A DNA stretch of 64,000 bases from Venturia oleaginea (Eukaryota > Ascomycota > Dothideomycetes > Venturiales > Venturiaceae), in assembly GCA_013176395.1 (NCBI GenBank), contig JABMLP010000011.1, positions 1,364,001-1,428,000 on the forward strand, read 5' to 3'. The translations under genes were made by a program, and so were the position numbers. This document shows positions 1 through 11,335 of this stretch, in pieces (the first letter of the stretch is position 1; every line of letters starts with the position of its first letter). The notes beneath the pieces are model-generated. The model did no database searches, had not been told where the DNA came from, and saw only the letters and a program-made list of their open reading frames with translations.

Positions 1-344
1 TCAAAATTTATTATAGTGTTAGCGACCCATTGTATAAGATTATCCAAGAAACTCACGCAGCCAAATAGACCTCAATGTTAAAGTATTGAAAGAAAGGAGA
101 GGGGGCTTTCCTAAAAGTGTATATTTCATTCAAGCTAACTTGCAAACCAAAAATGAGATTCGTTACCACCAGAATGGTCCTTATACCGGGTCGCAGCCTT
201 ACAGATACTACTAAAACTCCCTGTCCAGCATATTCGTGTCATAGCTCTCGTGTACGGAATTTGTGCACAAATTGTGCTCGACATGGCTGATTTTTAGCAT
301 CCTGTACTTAGCATCCTGTACTCGATTAGCACCGCTCACCAAGG
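1..344. other. No gene recognised
   Basis: AT-rich left edge. I see no conserved reading frame, RNA gene or repeat. It probably includes 3' flanking sequence of the minus-strand gene that ends at 345. Confidence 0.4.
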
Positions 345-662
345 TCAGAAAATATCACTCCTACCGCCTCCTCCTCCTCCGCCGCCATCTCCTCCCCCTC
401 CATCGCCTCCTCCCCCAGAGTCACCACCTATCCATCCTCCGCCACTATGATGGCCGTGATGGCCTGTTCCACTATCGCCTCCATAATAAGGTACATTAGC
501 ATCGCCGCCGTATACGTAGGCACCTGTCGAATTGTTGTAAATAGGTGTTTGTTGTGCTGTAGATGGAGGTTGATTGTTATTCGCTTGAGATGAGTAAAAT
601 GAAGTTGAAGGTGCCTGTGTACCTCTACCCCCTTTTCGGGGTTTCGATATGCCGCAACCCAT
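345..662 (-). CDS. Small glycine-rich protein with N-terminal acylation motif
   Basis: The reading frame is open further upstream, but I start it at the internal ATG at 660-662 because the protein then begins MGCGIS. That is a textbook N-myristoylation (Gly2) plus palmitoylation (Cys3) signal. The product is 105 aa: a basic patch (KPRKGGRG, residues 7-14), a Ser/Gln/Asn-rich middle, a Tyr/Gly stretch, a His-Gly block (GTGHHGHHSGGG), and a C-terminal run of glycine with regular aspartates. The C-terminus is encoded by a near-triplet CTCCTCCGC tract and is low complexity. There are no membrane segments or catalytic motifs. A membrane-attached protein is inferred; no function is known to me. An upstream intron or a longer N-terminus cannot be excluded. 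Confidence 0.5.
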   Translation of the reverse strand: MGCGISKPRKGGRGTQAPSTSFYSSQANNNQPPSTAQQTPIYNNSTGAYVYGGDANVPYYGGDSGTGHHGHHSGGGWIGGDSGGGGDGGGGDGGGGGGGGRSDIF

Positions 663-1653
663 TGATTGCGGTTGAAGTTGCGAGTCGTAGTTTGAGTATG
701 GTGTTGGAACGGAGTTGTTGAAAGAGCGAAGTCGAGTATCTGTAAGAGTTCGAGATGTTGATATTGCTGCTGCTGTTGATTTACAGTTAGATAGTAGTTG
801 ACTTGATGTGAAAGCGTTAGTTCTCGATCTCGATATAAAAACACAAGTGAGAAAGTGATGATGTATCTGAGACAAAGATCGAGAAAATAGGCAGCCATGA
901 GCTTCAATTATATCCTCACCCGCCAAGTCATCAACGTTGCGCAAGCCATCAGAGCGTTGCGGCAGTTATCAGCACCAAGCCCACGAAGGAGGGTGGTCAC
1001 CAACGAATGGGGCATTGCTACAGCAAAGCGCACTCGACTAATTCGTGATCGTCCATCACGCGGGTTGTGCTCACTATTCACGAGCCGCGTTGATACATAT
1101 ATAAGCCTCATGGCTGTGCATGGATAGCTCGCCATCTTACGTTTTTCGATGAAGGCGCTGAGCTTGATACGAGCAAGCTTGAGCCCGCGCATTGATGAAA
1201 GGGCGATGAAGAAGATACCGAACGTTTTTTGGGTGGGGTTTTGTACGAGAGGGGAGGTTGGGAGTCGATGGTCGCTGCGCCATGGGTACGAGTCATATCG
1301 TTACAGCCTGAGTGTCACTACTATATACTGTCTGTCTCCGCCAAAATAGATCAGACGGCTAGAATAGAGTCTGCTGTGGTCTGCCTAAGGTCATTGCAGC
1401 TATACACTTGATTGCTATTGTATAGTCTATCTACACGGTTAAACGGTTAAACGCATCGCGATCGCGAACAAGAAACTCGCGCCTGGGCAATGAACAATAT
1501 TGCTCTCATAAAACCGTCCGTAATCATCTCTCATAGTAGCCATATCATCATTAACCTGTCTGTTAGGTTATTCGTTTATGCTCTTTGATCCCATAACCCC
1601 GAAGCGATGAGAAAGCCTCCCCCGAAGATGTCCACTCCAGCTCACATGAAAAT
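663..1653. other. Intergenic, no gene supported
   Basis: Overlapping short frames on both strands (roughly 900-1400) have no recognisable protein features. The segment next to 1654 is the 3' flank of the phosphofructo-2-kinase gene. A short tandem (acggttaaacggttaaac, near 1435) is visible. Confidence 0.4.
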
Positions 1654-3374
1654 CTATTGGGCAGGATGCACATTAGGCTTCAATTTTAGTGGTTGATTAG
1701 ACTGTGCTGGGACTGAACCGCTAACTACAGGAGTTGCGGTGCCTGAGTCCATCGGAGATATCGCACCGGAAGGTGGATTTGGCATCTTGAGGTCTTCTGG
1801 TGAACCGGGAATCATGCTTGCTGGCAAGTTTGGAATGTGTATGCGCTTCGCTACGTTATTGTAAGACGATGGAATGATCTAAATAGTTAGCTTTGTAAGC
1901 CGGTTGTATAGTTGGGCCGATCTCACCTCTATAATCTCGTTGCGAGGAAATGTTAGCTTCGGGATGTCGGTCGCGTTACAAGCCATTAGATAGCCGTAAA
2001 GAACACGCAGAACGCTTTCGTGGGCGATGATCAGAAGGTCATTTTGTTCACGTTCAAGCTCGAGAATGACCGGTTCTAGACGAACTGCCAGATCGTGATA
2101 TGACTGTCGCTTATATTAGTAGTGACTCCCACCAACGTAATAACAGTGCCATATACTTCTGCTCTTGGATACCTGTGATGATAAGGATCTTGCTCGTGTT
2201 TGGCAACCTCCTGAGGATAGTCTTCCCTGATCTTCTGCTCTGACATCTTTTCGCATACTCCTGGGTTCATCTGGCTAAGCTGGGTTCGTTGTCTCGTTCT
2301 GTAACCAAGTTTACTCAGGTACTCGCTTGTCTCCACTGTCCGCCTGCGCGTGGAGGTCCATATTGTGAGTGGCTTGAGCGCGTTATCTGGACCGCCAGCC
2401 TTGATGATGTCAATACGTTCCTGCTCGCGATGCCTGACCAAAGTTTGTGCCATTTTGGCTGCATAGTCTCGGCCCTCTGCTGACAGCGATGCATCTGCTT
2501 TGTAAGATTCTTCTTCGGTCGTGGTACCTGCTCGGCAGAAGTACGTCTGCCTCGATTTGATGTGCAAGTTGAGCAGGTAGAAGACAATTCTCTGCGACAG
2601 GTAGCCGAAAGCGCAATTGTTGACAACAACTCGCTCTCCGGCGTTAATCATCTTGATCCAGTGAAGGTCTGGTTCCTCCATGGTCTCAAAGTGCGGGATT
2701 CGAGCATTGATACGATCAAGGTAGTCTTTGACCGCATCCTCTGGTTTCCAGCTGACATAGTCAGGGGAAGAGATCTTGACGCTCCTCACATTTTCCTCGA
2801 TGATGCGCTCGTCTGTGCATGATGATTCTATGAACAAGGTCTGAATTTGGTGTTTTGCGAATTCTTTAGCTAATGACTTGCGCCCGGCAGACAGCGGGTT
2901 CACGGCGTCGTAGATGGCAACTTGGCCATTCTCATGGTCCAAGAAGTTGTAAATGTCTTCTCGGCACCGTTTCAAAATCTTGTTCCTCAAAAGCACCGAT
3001 GAGGGAGACGCGTTGACGTGAAAGTAGTCGTCCGGTACGTCCTTGCCCTCTGGAAGTGTGGCTCTTCGATAGTCTCCCAAGTGGAAAACGTGAGTTTTGA
3101 CTCCTAGCCATCGCAGATATCGAGCTACAGCGACTGAGATGTGAGTCTTCCCTCGTGCCGGCAGACCAACGGTCGCGATTACTATGCGGCCAGAATGAAA
3201 GAGTCGTCCAGACTCGGTGCTGTAAAGCTGAGCGGGTGCAAGCTCTTCGGTGGTCGGCAAATCGTGTATCGCATCGATATACGTGCTTGATCTTCGTCGA
3301 TATCGCGGTGAGTTTGCTGCGGCTTCGGCGGTTCTATCGAGATGAGCGATGTTGCAGGGCACGAATTGGGTCAC
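1654..3374 (-). CDS. 6-phosphofructo-2-kinase, bisphosphatase half lacking its catalytic histidine
   Basis: Makes fructose 2,6-bisphosphate, the cytosolic activator of glycolysis. Three exons are read on the minus strand: 3374-2157, 2103-1927 and 1878-1654, giving 539 aa. The kinase domain has the P-loop GLPARGKT (about residues 70-77), the HLGDYRR sugar-phosphate segment and IYDAVNP. A histidine-phosphatase domain follows from about 275. Its first motif reads CRAG (residues 280-283) where bifunctional enzymes have RHG, so the phospho-accepting His is Ala. Later residues of the fold survive (GVCEKM; IAHES in exon 2). By analogy with yeast Pfk26, where this His is also replaced, I infer a kinase-only enzyme. 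An alternative N-terminus is possible: an ATG at 3414 followed by a strong GTAAGT donor would splice in phase into codon 15 (acceptor near 3333). Confidence 0.9.
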
Positions 3375-3924
3375 AGGATGCTTTGGGCTAGATGACTTAC
3401 AGTAAAGTATCCATAGGTTTGTATGGCTTGGGAGAAGTTGAGTTGATGTAGGAGGTGAATACTAGGAGGGTTCGAAAGCGTTTGGGTTGGTCTATATCCG
3501 TAGTTGATAGTTTTATCGATCTAATTGCCGCAGGTTCGACTGGTCTAACTTCAGCCGAGACAAGCAGTGGTTCGAATTTTGGTAGCTAGAAAAGAAGCAA
3601 TCTCGAAGGCAGCTAGGGAGATGCGCCAAGGTTTATTCTCCAATTTATCCAGGCAACTGAAATTCGTGTACACGGAAAGTGAGGCACAATTCAAGCCCAT
3701 TCGTGATTTGTCCGCGCTAGAACTAAGCGAGTCGATTCTACGTAGAATTTCTACGCAAACACAAAAGGATCATACCTGCCTGGACCTGCCCGGCATAAGC
3801 ATCCTTCGCAATCTTTTGTCGCACAAATTTCATCCGCGCCTCAGCTGCCAGTGTCTCATTGCGGCCAACATCCCATAAGGCCCTTCCTTCCTTCTCGTCG
3901 CTGCCTCACCATTCGTCTCCCACC
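3375..3924. promoter_or_regulatory. Divergent intergenic promoter, PFK2 / TOM40
   Basis: 550 bp between the start codons of two head-to-head genes must hold both promoters. The TOM40 side is CT-rich just before the ATG (3890-3924) and has a good CACCATGG start context. An open frame at 3567-3878 is unlike any protein I know and is probably leader sequence. Confidence 0.5.
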
Positions 3925-5110
3925 ATGGCCACATTCATTGAGAAGGACAGCGACCCCCTCAGCTTCTTCACCGAGAACGCTGTCATCCAGCGGATAGCAA
4001 GCACATATCTCGGATTTCAAGAACGGAGAGAGGCATTGGGCTTATCGAACCCAGGCACCATCGATGGCATTGCAAAGGAAGTCCAGCGCGATGTCTTCCT
4101 CAGCAACCACAGCTTCTCGGGGCTTCGAGCCGATATCACAAAGGCATTCAGCGTTGCACCCATGTTCCAAATCTCGCACTCTTTGTCCATGGGACCTCAA
4201 GCGCTGAACCCGTACTCACTTGCTGCCATGTATGGATCTCCTAAAGTTAGTTCTTGATTCGGCCTTCCGATACAAGTCTGTCCCCGTTAACCATCAATCA
4301 GGTCTTCTGCCAAGCGAACCTAGACAACGATTTTGGTCTCATGGGACGATTCAACTGGCGATGGAATTCCGCTCTTGTGACGAAAACCGGCGTGCAACTC
4401 GCTCCTGGCCCAGGCCAAAGCATGTTTTCGATGGAACAAGATTACACCGGCGCCGATTTTTCCGCAAGCGTCAAGGCCATGAACCCATCGATACTGGAAG
4501 GTGGTCTTACTGGAATTTTCGTTGGCGACTACCTACAATCGATTACGCCAAGATTGGCCCTCGGTTTGAATGCCATGTGGCAACGAGCGGCGATGAACAT
4601 GGGCCCGGACACTCTCGTCTCATACGCAGCGCGATACAAGGGAGATGACTGGATCGCAAGCGGACAATTAGTGGCAGCGGGTGGATTACAAGTAGCCTAC
4701 TGGCGAAAAATCGCCGAGAAGGTCGAGGGAGGTGTGGATGTTAACCTACAAGTTGCGCCTGGGGCTGGCGGAGGAATGATGGGGGGTCCATTGAAGAAGG
4801 AGGGCACCACGACCATAGGCGCGAAGTACACCTTCCGACAATCTTCCTTCCGAGCTCAATTGGACAGCCAAGGACGTCTAGGATGTCTGTTTGAGAAGCA
4901 CATTGCACCATCAGTGTCAGTAACATTCTCTGGTGAGATCGACCACGTCAAGGTAAGAATTGCGCTGCAGAACTGTTGTACATGGTGTAAGTCTAATTCT
5001 CTTCGCAGAGCACGTCCAAGATCGGTCTCGCCATCTCCATCGAAAACGCACCGGAAGAGGTCATGGAGCAACAAGAACAAGCCGCTGGCATGCAACCTCC
5101 ACCATTCTAA
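3925..5110 (+). CDS. tom40: Mitochondrial import receptor subunit TOM40
   Basis: Beta-barrel channel of the outer-membrane TOM complex through which nearly all nuclear-encoded mitochondrial preproteins pass. Exons 3925-4245, 4302-4952 and 5009-5110 give 357 aa, usual for fungal Tom40. The N-terminal helix region (NPGTIDGIAKEVQRDVF, about 43-59) and the first strands are clearly Tom40. The barrel continues through DFGLMGRFNWRWNS, and the Gly/Met-rich APGAGGGMMGG loop precedes GTTTIGAKYTFRQSSFRAQLDS. The protein ends in the acidic/Gln tail ENAPEEVMEQQEQ..PPPF. The start has a Kozak-like CACCATGG. Both introns are 56 nt. The next gene downstream, same strand, is TOM22, its partner in the complex. 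Confidence 0.96.
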
Positions 5111-5761
5111 GCGCCTCTCTTGATAGCGTACAACACTCTCCCATCCACTCAACTTCTTCCTCCTGTATTATCATCCCACTTTTCTGTCGATTGACTGTCA
5201 ACCTGAGCGTATGAAGACAGCAATCACTTTTCACTAGACACACTCGTTGCTTCGCCATGACTGGATAGCATCGAGTACATTGAGTTTGCCCTTTCTCACA
5301 TTTTCTGGGCAAGGCAGCATTTTCTTTGAGTTGTTTAATGTGGTCAACGACGCGCGTGATCTTATCAACCAGGGACTTGGTAGATGAAGGGTACACTAAA
5401 ATCTTATTGTTCTTGGGCGGGCTGCAAAAGTTGCGCATGTGCGGTGTTTAGCGGTCTGTGTAGGCATGTCTAGGTGGGCCTTTGTGATGAGAAGATGTCG
5501 ATGTAGATATATCCGTAATAAGGTGATTGAAATCCACCTCATTTACACACATTGTGCTCTAAATATTTCTGGTGATGCTCGTCCTCCTTCCTCCCTTGAT
5601 TGATCTTGGTGAAGAAAAAAGAAGCGTCGTCATAATTTACTAGACCCAATGCGGACGCCCAAAAAGTTCATGCGATCTCCGACTTCGACTACCATCACAA
5701 TTCCAAACCACATCATCACTGCCCATTTTCTACCACTACCGAAACACTTCTAACCGCAACT
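5111..5761. other. Intergenic between TOM40 and TOM22
   Basis: 651 bp holding the 3' end of TOM40 and the TOM22 promoter. The minus-strand frame 5061-5438 has no family resemblance and overlaps the last TOM40 exon; I read it as noise. Confidence 0.5.
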
Positions 5762-6373
5762 ATGGTCAAGCTTGAAGAAGTCCCAGATGAGGAACAGGTG
5801 CTGGGACAAGAAGGCCCTATCGGCGGCGAAGACGACTGGGACACCGATTCCGGTATTTAAACATCCCTCTCCCCAACACATCTATCACTAACGCCCTCCT
5901 CCCTCCCCAGAATCCGAAACCTCAGACACCTCCTCTCTAGCCAGCGACGACGACCTCGCCTCCGAAACCCTCTACGACCGCATCATCGCTCTCCAAGATA
6001 TCCTCCCACCCGCCCAACGTCGCTTCGTGTCTTCAACAGTTAACAACACGACTGCGTGGGTGAAATCAGGTTTTGGACTTGCAGGGAAGGGATTGTGGAT
6101 TTTTAGTACAAGTGCGTTGCTTGTTGGGATTCCGTGGGCTATGGCGTATCAGGAGGAGGTGCAGATGATGGAGATGGAGAAGGAGATGAGGATGCAGCAG
6201 GCTGCTAGTGAAGTATGTGTGGATTCTCCTATACCTGATACCCGAGACTGGGGGTGATGAGATAATCAGATGGGGGTGGATGAGATTGGATGAATGTGGC
6301 TAACTTTGTGCAGATGTTAACTTCGGGTGCTGCGCTACAACAACCTGGACAGGGCGCCGCTCCGGCTCTATGA
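5762..6373 (+). CDS. tom22: Mitochondrial import receptor subunit TOM22
   Basis: Central receptor and organiser of the TOM complex, tail-anchored in the outer membrane. Exons 5762-5852, 5911-6212 and 6314-6373 give 150 aa. The cytosolic N-terminus is strongly acidic (EEVPDEEQ, GEDDWDTDSES, SDDDLASETLYDRI), which binds presequences. Then come the conserved RIIALQDILPPAQRR segment, a short linker, and one membrane helix at about 92-111 (GLWIFSTSALLVGIPWAMAY) with the internal Pro typical of Tom22. The C-terminal part facing the intermembrane space is short and Met/Gln/Ala-rich (EVQMMEMEKEMRMQQ). Splice phases join cleanly (phase 1, then phase 0). It lies 651 bp downstream of TOM40 in the same orientation. 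Confidence 0.94.
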
Positions 6374-8959
6374 TCGAATCGAATGCGGTTCACGATGCGA
6401 GTACAATAGGACGATGGACGAAGAGATCTTTGGGCGTGGGACGATAATTGATGGGCTTCATGTAAAACTCTTTGGAATACATTTGGGTATGTGGATGGTG
6501 TAAAGGTAGCATGGAACGAAGAACGTGGCATCCCATTGTGGATGGCGGCGTTTGTACGAATAGATCTCATCTCTCGAATCGATGATATTGACAATCCATG
6601 GCTTGGGGGCACAGTTCGTGTTTGCAAATTCTGAACGAAGACAAAAGAGCTTGGAAGCGACACTTCAAGGCAAACTGAATTCGAGTGTCTCTGGCTCTTT
6701 GAACATTTCCTCGCAAACGCCGATTGCACAATTTTGGACCATACAGTCGTCTCTGGCATAAGAGAAACTTTGCGTAATCTTGGCTTACACCTTGGAGCAG
6801 GAGGCGGGAACCACAGGTCGAAGGGAAAGGCGGAAAACTTTCGTTTATACAAAAGACAACCATCGACATAATTCTCATAACATATCTTTGAGAGCCAGGG
6901 TGGTTCCTAACTCGACAAGTCATGACCATGGTCATGAAGCCTCGCACCTGACAATCTGCTTTTCGGACTGGGCACCTTTTACTTCATCGTAATGAGTGCT
7001 CACACTTTTAGAAAGGTGCCATGCTCGGCCACTTTATCAATAAACATAATTCTTCTCGCTTGTTGGACTGGGAACCTTGAAACGGCCTCTCTTAAGGTAG
7101 CACCTGGGAAGTAGAGCAAGTATGGTTTAGCCTGTCACAACACTAAGCACTTAGGGTGTGTTCGAGAAAGATTCTTTGAGCGTAGAAATGCCGATTTTGG
7201 CGAATCTAGAGGGATATTTTCGAGTTAGATTGGTTCAAAAAAAGAGAATACACTCAAAAATCCCAAATTCTTTCGATTCTGCGCGGCTATTTAGATCTAG
7301 GCAACTAGAGGGCTTGAACGGCCAAAAAAATTCAAAGAATCCAGCGTTAGCTAAAGTCGGAGGCGCTGAGTTCTTTGGCCGCTGTAATGCCTAAAAGCGA
7401 CAGGATTTCTCAACATATAAAACTGGAGAATCATTTTCAAACACGATTGCATTTGCTACATTTTCTACATTTAGCCGCCAGAATCCGACAAATCCACGCC
7501 CGAAAAATCGAACTCGAACACGCCCTCACCACTCTCGCTGCCACACCCTTACGCCTGAATCGATGCTTTTCTTTCAACCTGGAAAATCATTTCCAAGCTG
7601 GAGTAATTGTTCTCCAGTGCTTCTGCTTTGGACTCCAATATTGAGATCTTGAGATTTGTCGATCGAGTGAGATTCTTTTCGATTTAGTGTATTTCCACCC
7701 ATTTCATTGTCTCTGTCTACTTTGTTGTTCGCTTCTTTGTACCAATGCCCACTGTTTCTTCCACGCGAATTTTTTCTGACAGTTTGATTCAATATATACA
7801 TCATCTTCGCCACTCTTGGCCTTGCAGAAGCTATATTTATGGGGATTGGACGGAGGGAGTTGATGGAAAGTGGGATTTGTTTTGAGCGGATGGATTGTTT
7901 GATTGTAAGTGTACGCCAATACCTACACCGCACACTTTCAAATCCTTATGTTCTTCCATCGACTCGAGGAGATATGGAGAGAGAAAGTGTGCGCAAGCGG
8001 GTGAGAGAAAGAGCTAATCATGACTGTGCATAGACTGGGAGTGTTGGTGCTTCCTACTTGAGGACAGAGGCGGATAGATGTCCTATCTTTTTAGGCTCCT
8101 TGGGTATGTACTTTCGTTCCTTCGATTGGGGATTGGTGTGTATGAGGGTGTGTTGGGGTGCTCACTTTGAGAGTAGGTCTTATGTTAGATCGGGGTGATC
8201 GCTGGTAAATGCGTGCGGGGCTTCTATGTCGAGACAACAATGTAAGCCTTGTGAACCCTAATGAGGGAGTTGTTTGTGTGTTGACGTCGGTTCAACACTT
8301 GTAAGAATTGTTCAAACCCACAGTCATTATTTGCTGACCGCGGTGAAGAACATATAATTTGATGCCATTGGAGTGTTGAAAAATAAGTTGCATATTAGCT
8401 TATGTCCTATGACTTGTCGACAGAATCGTTGACATTTTGGAAAACGAGCTCTGAACTCCATTCGAAATGATGCACCAAGTTCCTGGCATCACCCGTCCTA
8501 AGACCAAAATAGCATGTCATATTCTCGTCAACTCAGCGTCCTGCTCCCTTGCTTTGATAACACCCAGGCCCCATGAGGCAGAGGTGCTGAAATAGATAGT
8601 GTAAACTATTCTCCTAGGGTCCATCCATGATTTTATAGCATGGCTTCTCATCTTTGATATGTGTATGGTGCGTGCAATTCCATCCCAGCTTGTACGATGA
8701 AACGCTTCGTGCTTGGTCATTTACGGGCCAGGTTCTGAATGGTATTTAGCATTTGTGATATGTTGGTTCAAGAGAATCTCTTACTAGCGCAGCTTCTCCT
8801 TATAGCAAGGCTTGCCATTCTTGCTGTGCGTATAATAGACGCAACGATTCTGTTGATTTTGGGGGGCTTTGCCGACTCCAGTGGCTTTGTTCTTCTAAAG
8901 CTCAAAACCTTGTAATATATAGAGCAAAGCTTCTGTGTTGTAGTCGGTACGGGCTTTGG
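6374..8959. other. Gene-poor stretch
   Basis: About 2.6 kb without a frame I can defend. At 7410-7640 a segment encodes a Leu/His/Arg-rich string in one frame, and 'ctggaRaatcatttYcaa' occurs twice (about 7422 and 7578), which may be a small decayed duplication. No transposon ends or RNA gene seen. Confidence 0.35.
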
Positions 8960-9565
8960 GATCTGTCCACTTCAAACTTTTGCTCTCATGGACATGGTAT
9001 TCAATGAAGAGCGTGCGAACAAGTGAGTTCTCTGTGTTATTCTCAAAGACTTATCGGGTTGGTTGGCTGGGCCATATTCCGCCGTCCTTCCCAAACTCGA
9101 TTATAGCATCAATGACTGCATCTTGGAAATTGCGATCCTGGAGTTTGTCACCGAGAACATCACATTTGACCAGCCTATCGTAGTGTCGATTCTGTGCGCG
9201 ACCCAATTTACCACCGGTCAGCTTGCTGTCAAGTGGCTCGATCAATATGCGGAGTGAGTACAGCCAGTTGAAGTATACGCGAAATGTTTCCGGCGTATCT
9301 TTGTTAGAGAGATGAGCTTCTCTCTAGCCTCTTTCCAGTCTTTGCTCAACGCGGCCTCAAAGAATGGTGACTGAGCTCGAACCAGGTCTTCGTGTATGGT
9401 AAAATCTTGAAGGGTGCTTCGTGCCTGCGTCGGCAGGTGTTCCGACGCGAACTGCAATAATGGTATTGCCAAATCCGCCGAGAGTCAGTACGCTGCTGCA
9501 TTACTATCTTTTGAGGTAACTTTACTCAGGAGGTGTTTACGAGACCAGCGCTGACTTTGCTGCCA
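8960..9565 (-). pseudogene. Decayed BTB/POZ-domain gene
   Basis: A broken paralogue of the BTB gene at 10296-10900. From an ATG near 9565 the minus strand shows, in separated frames, GNTIIAVRVG (near 9460), then LQDFTIHEDLVRAQSPFFEAALSKDWKEA (9390-9330), then DTPETFRVYFNWLYSLRILIEPL (9300-9230), then GDKLQDRNFQDAVIDAIIEFGKDGGIWPSQ. Each block aligns with the intact neighbour, which reads VRVG..EDFTVHEALIRKESPFFEAA..DTPDTFRLYINWIY..GDKLLDFDFQDAIVNVL. At least two frameshifts (about 9410 and 9305) and an in-frame TAA near 9051 separate them, with homology continuing past the stop (VFENNTENS against VFTNTTESS). I take this as a pseudogene rather than exons, since no splice sites fit the breaks. 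The left boundary is approximate. Confidence 0.6.
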
Positions 9566-10295
9566 TGGCGCGGAAGCTGTCTGCTTGGTTATGGTCAGCT
9601 ATCGTTTCACTAGGCGACAAGAGTAGAACATACCGTCAAAGTATCTTGAAGAACCTGTCCGCTTGCCAAATTGGCGGAGATATGAGGGGGTGTGGTGTTT
9701 ATGTTGAAAATTGGAAGAGTCCACGAAGATGTTTTCGGCAAAGTTTGGCGTACCAAGTCACCGCCGCAATTGACCCGACGCTGGTCGCAAAAATCACCAA
9801 CAGGTTGTCGACCTGTGTGAGATAAACGCAAGAACGCAAGAATATAAACAGCAGAACAACGACTTTTCGATGAGATAGAAATTCCCCTGCTTACAAGAAA
9901 TTCAAATCAGTCGACGTTCCTAACATTTGCGCGGTTGAATAATGGCTATTTATCACATCAGCGATCGTGGAAACTAGTCTTGTATTCGAAGACTACTCGC
10001 TCGGTGTTCCTGATCGCCCATCACAATGGCCAACCAACACATCTCTCATTAGTATCCTGCTGTCTTTGTGGTCCGTCTAGCCTTCTCAAATCCCATATTT
10101 CTGTTTGTAGCAAGTGAGGCCTTCTTTCTGGTGGTTATGATAGGCACAAAGGTGGGTGCCATCGAATGGAGCTTGTAAGCCACTAATTCTGCTGTTGCGG
10201 TGCAGCGTAAAGGCCGTGGTAATTGCGAACAAGGCGTCCTTGGTGTAATAGTTGACTAATGCAGGCTGCTTTGTGAGAAGGTCTCCAAAATTCTT

Positions 10296-10900
10296 TTAGA
10301 CGTTGATGTCGACGAGGAGCGCGCGTAAACGTGAGCTCTCAGTGGTATTAGTGAAGACTAAGCCAGTTTGCCTCATTGGCCAGATGTCGGTGGATTTCGC
10401 AAATGCGACAAGAACATTAACGATGGCATCTTGGAAGTCAAAGTCTAAAAGTTTGTCTCCCAGAGGGTAAGCGCGAACCAAGAGATTTTGACGTACTCTG
10501 AAGAGCTCCAGTATCTCCTCGGTCGCTGTACACAGAGTCACGAGTCGAGTGGGGACGGTCTGTCCAGAGAGTTGTGTTGGGAGCGGATCGATGTAGACGC
10601 GGCGGGTATAGATCCAGTTGATGTACAGGCGAAACGTGTCAGGCGTGTCGTGCTCCATAATGACCAGCCGAGTCTGAGCTTCTTTCCAATCGCGAGCCAT
10701 AGCGGCCTCGAAAAAAGGAGACTCTTTTCGGATCAAGGCCTCATGGACCGTGAAGTCCTCCATCGCCCCATTTTCATTGTTGTGGCCAACACGGACTTGG
10801 ATGATATTGCCATGTCTATCATATATTAGCTGTATCTCGAGAACAGCAAGCCGGGTTCTTACACTGGCGGTGCAGTTTCGACAAGAAATGATGTCGACAT
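10296..10900 (-). CDS. BTB/POZ-domain protein
   Basis: Two exons on the minus strand: 10900-10863 and 10815-10296, joined by a 47-nt intron (GTAAGA..ATAG), giving 185 aa. The short first exon encodes MSTSFLVETAPP. The reading frame continues through the intron, so an unspliced reading gives a longer but less natural N-terminus. The BTB fold begins with VRVGHNNENGAMEDFTVHEALI and the hallmark SPFFEAAM..DWKEA helix, followed by DTPDTFRLYINWIYTRRVY, then a C-terminal helical part (LGDKLLDFDFQDAIVNVLVAF). There is no kelch, zinc-finger or MATH partner domain. Lone fungal BTB proteins of this size form large variable families, and some may be Cullin-3 adaptors; the role here is unknown. A degenerate paralogue lies 0.7 kb downstream. 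Confidence 0.75.
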
Positions 10901-11335
10901 GGTAGAATATTTGACACCTGAGACTGATTAGCTGCTTCAATCATGGCCAGATGACTCTAAGTACCTTTGATTACTATTATGTTGTGATTTGTTGAGAGCG
11001 GAGAACATTCGTGTTACTCATATGAACAATAGTCTGGAAACAGATGCCGCAGGTCAAGTTTTGGCAGTCGATTTCCCAACCGAACACAGCTTCCTTCTCA
11101 GAAGGCACCGACTGGACATTTGTGGGTAGTCAGTTCCAATAAGTACTCCTGCTGTGTAATTCTCGATAAAAATGCACAGGAACTGTCTTTATCAACGACC
11201 GTCATCATATCCTAACATAGATTGGGTATACTTTTCCACAGTCCACAAAACGCCCTCCCATACTGTACTCATAACGCCGTCGTAATATCACAAGTTCAAT
11301 CTCCTTCATGCCCCTCAACACCGCTTCGAGCCGCT
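10901..11335. other. Intergenic, no gene seen
   Basis: 435 bp between the BTB start and the NOP16 stop. It should contain the BTB promoter and the NOP16 3' UTR. No other signal noted. Confidence 0.4.

Noticed and set aside
3533..3585. tRNA B-box-like GGTTCGAATTT
   Set aside because: No A-box at the right distance and no cloverleaf could be drawn. Other GGTTCGA hits in the window fail likewise.
3567..3878. 103-aa frame upstream of TOM40, possible uORF or separate gene
   Set aside because: No family features; ends in the TOM40 leader and is more simply untranslated sequence.
4220..4648. 142-aa open frame overlapping TOM40 exon 2
   Set aside because: It is the other frame of a well-conserved TOM40 exon and has no features of its own.
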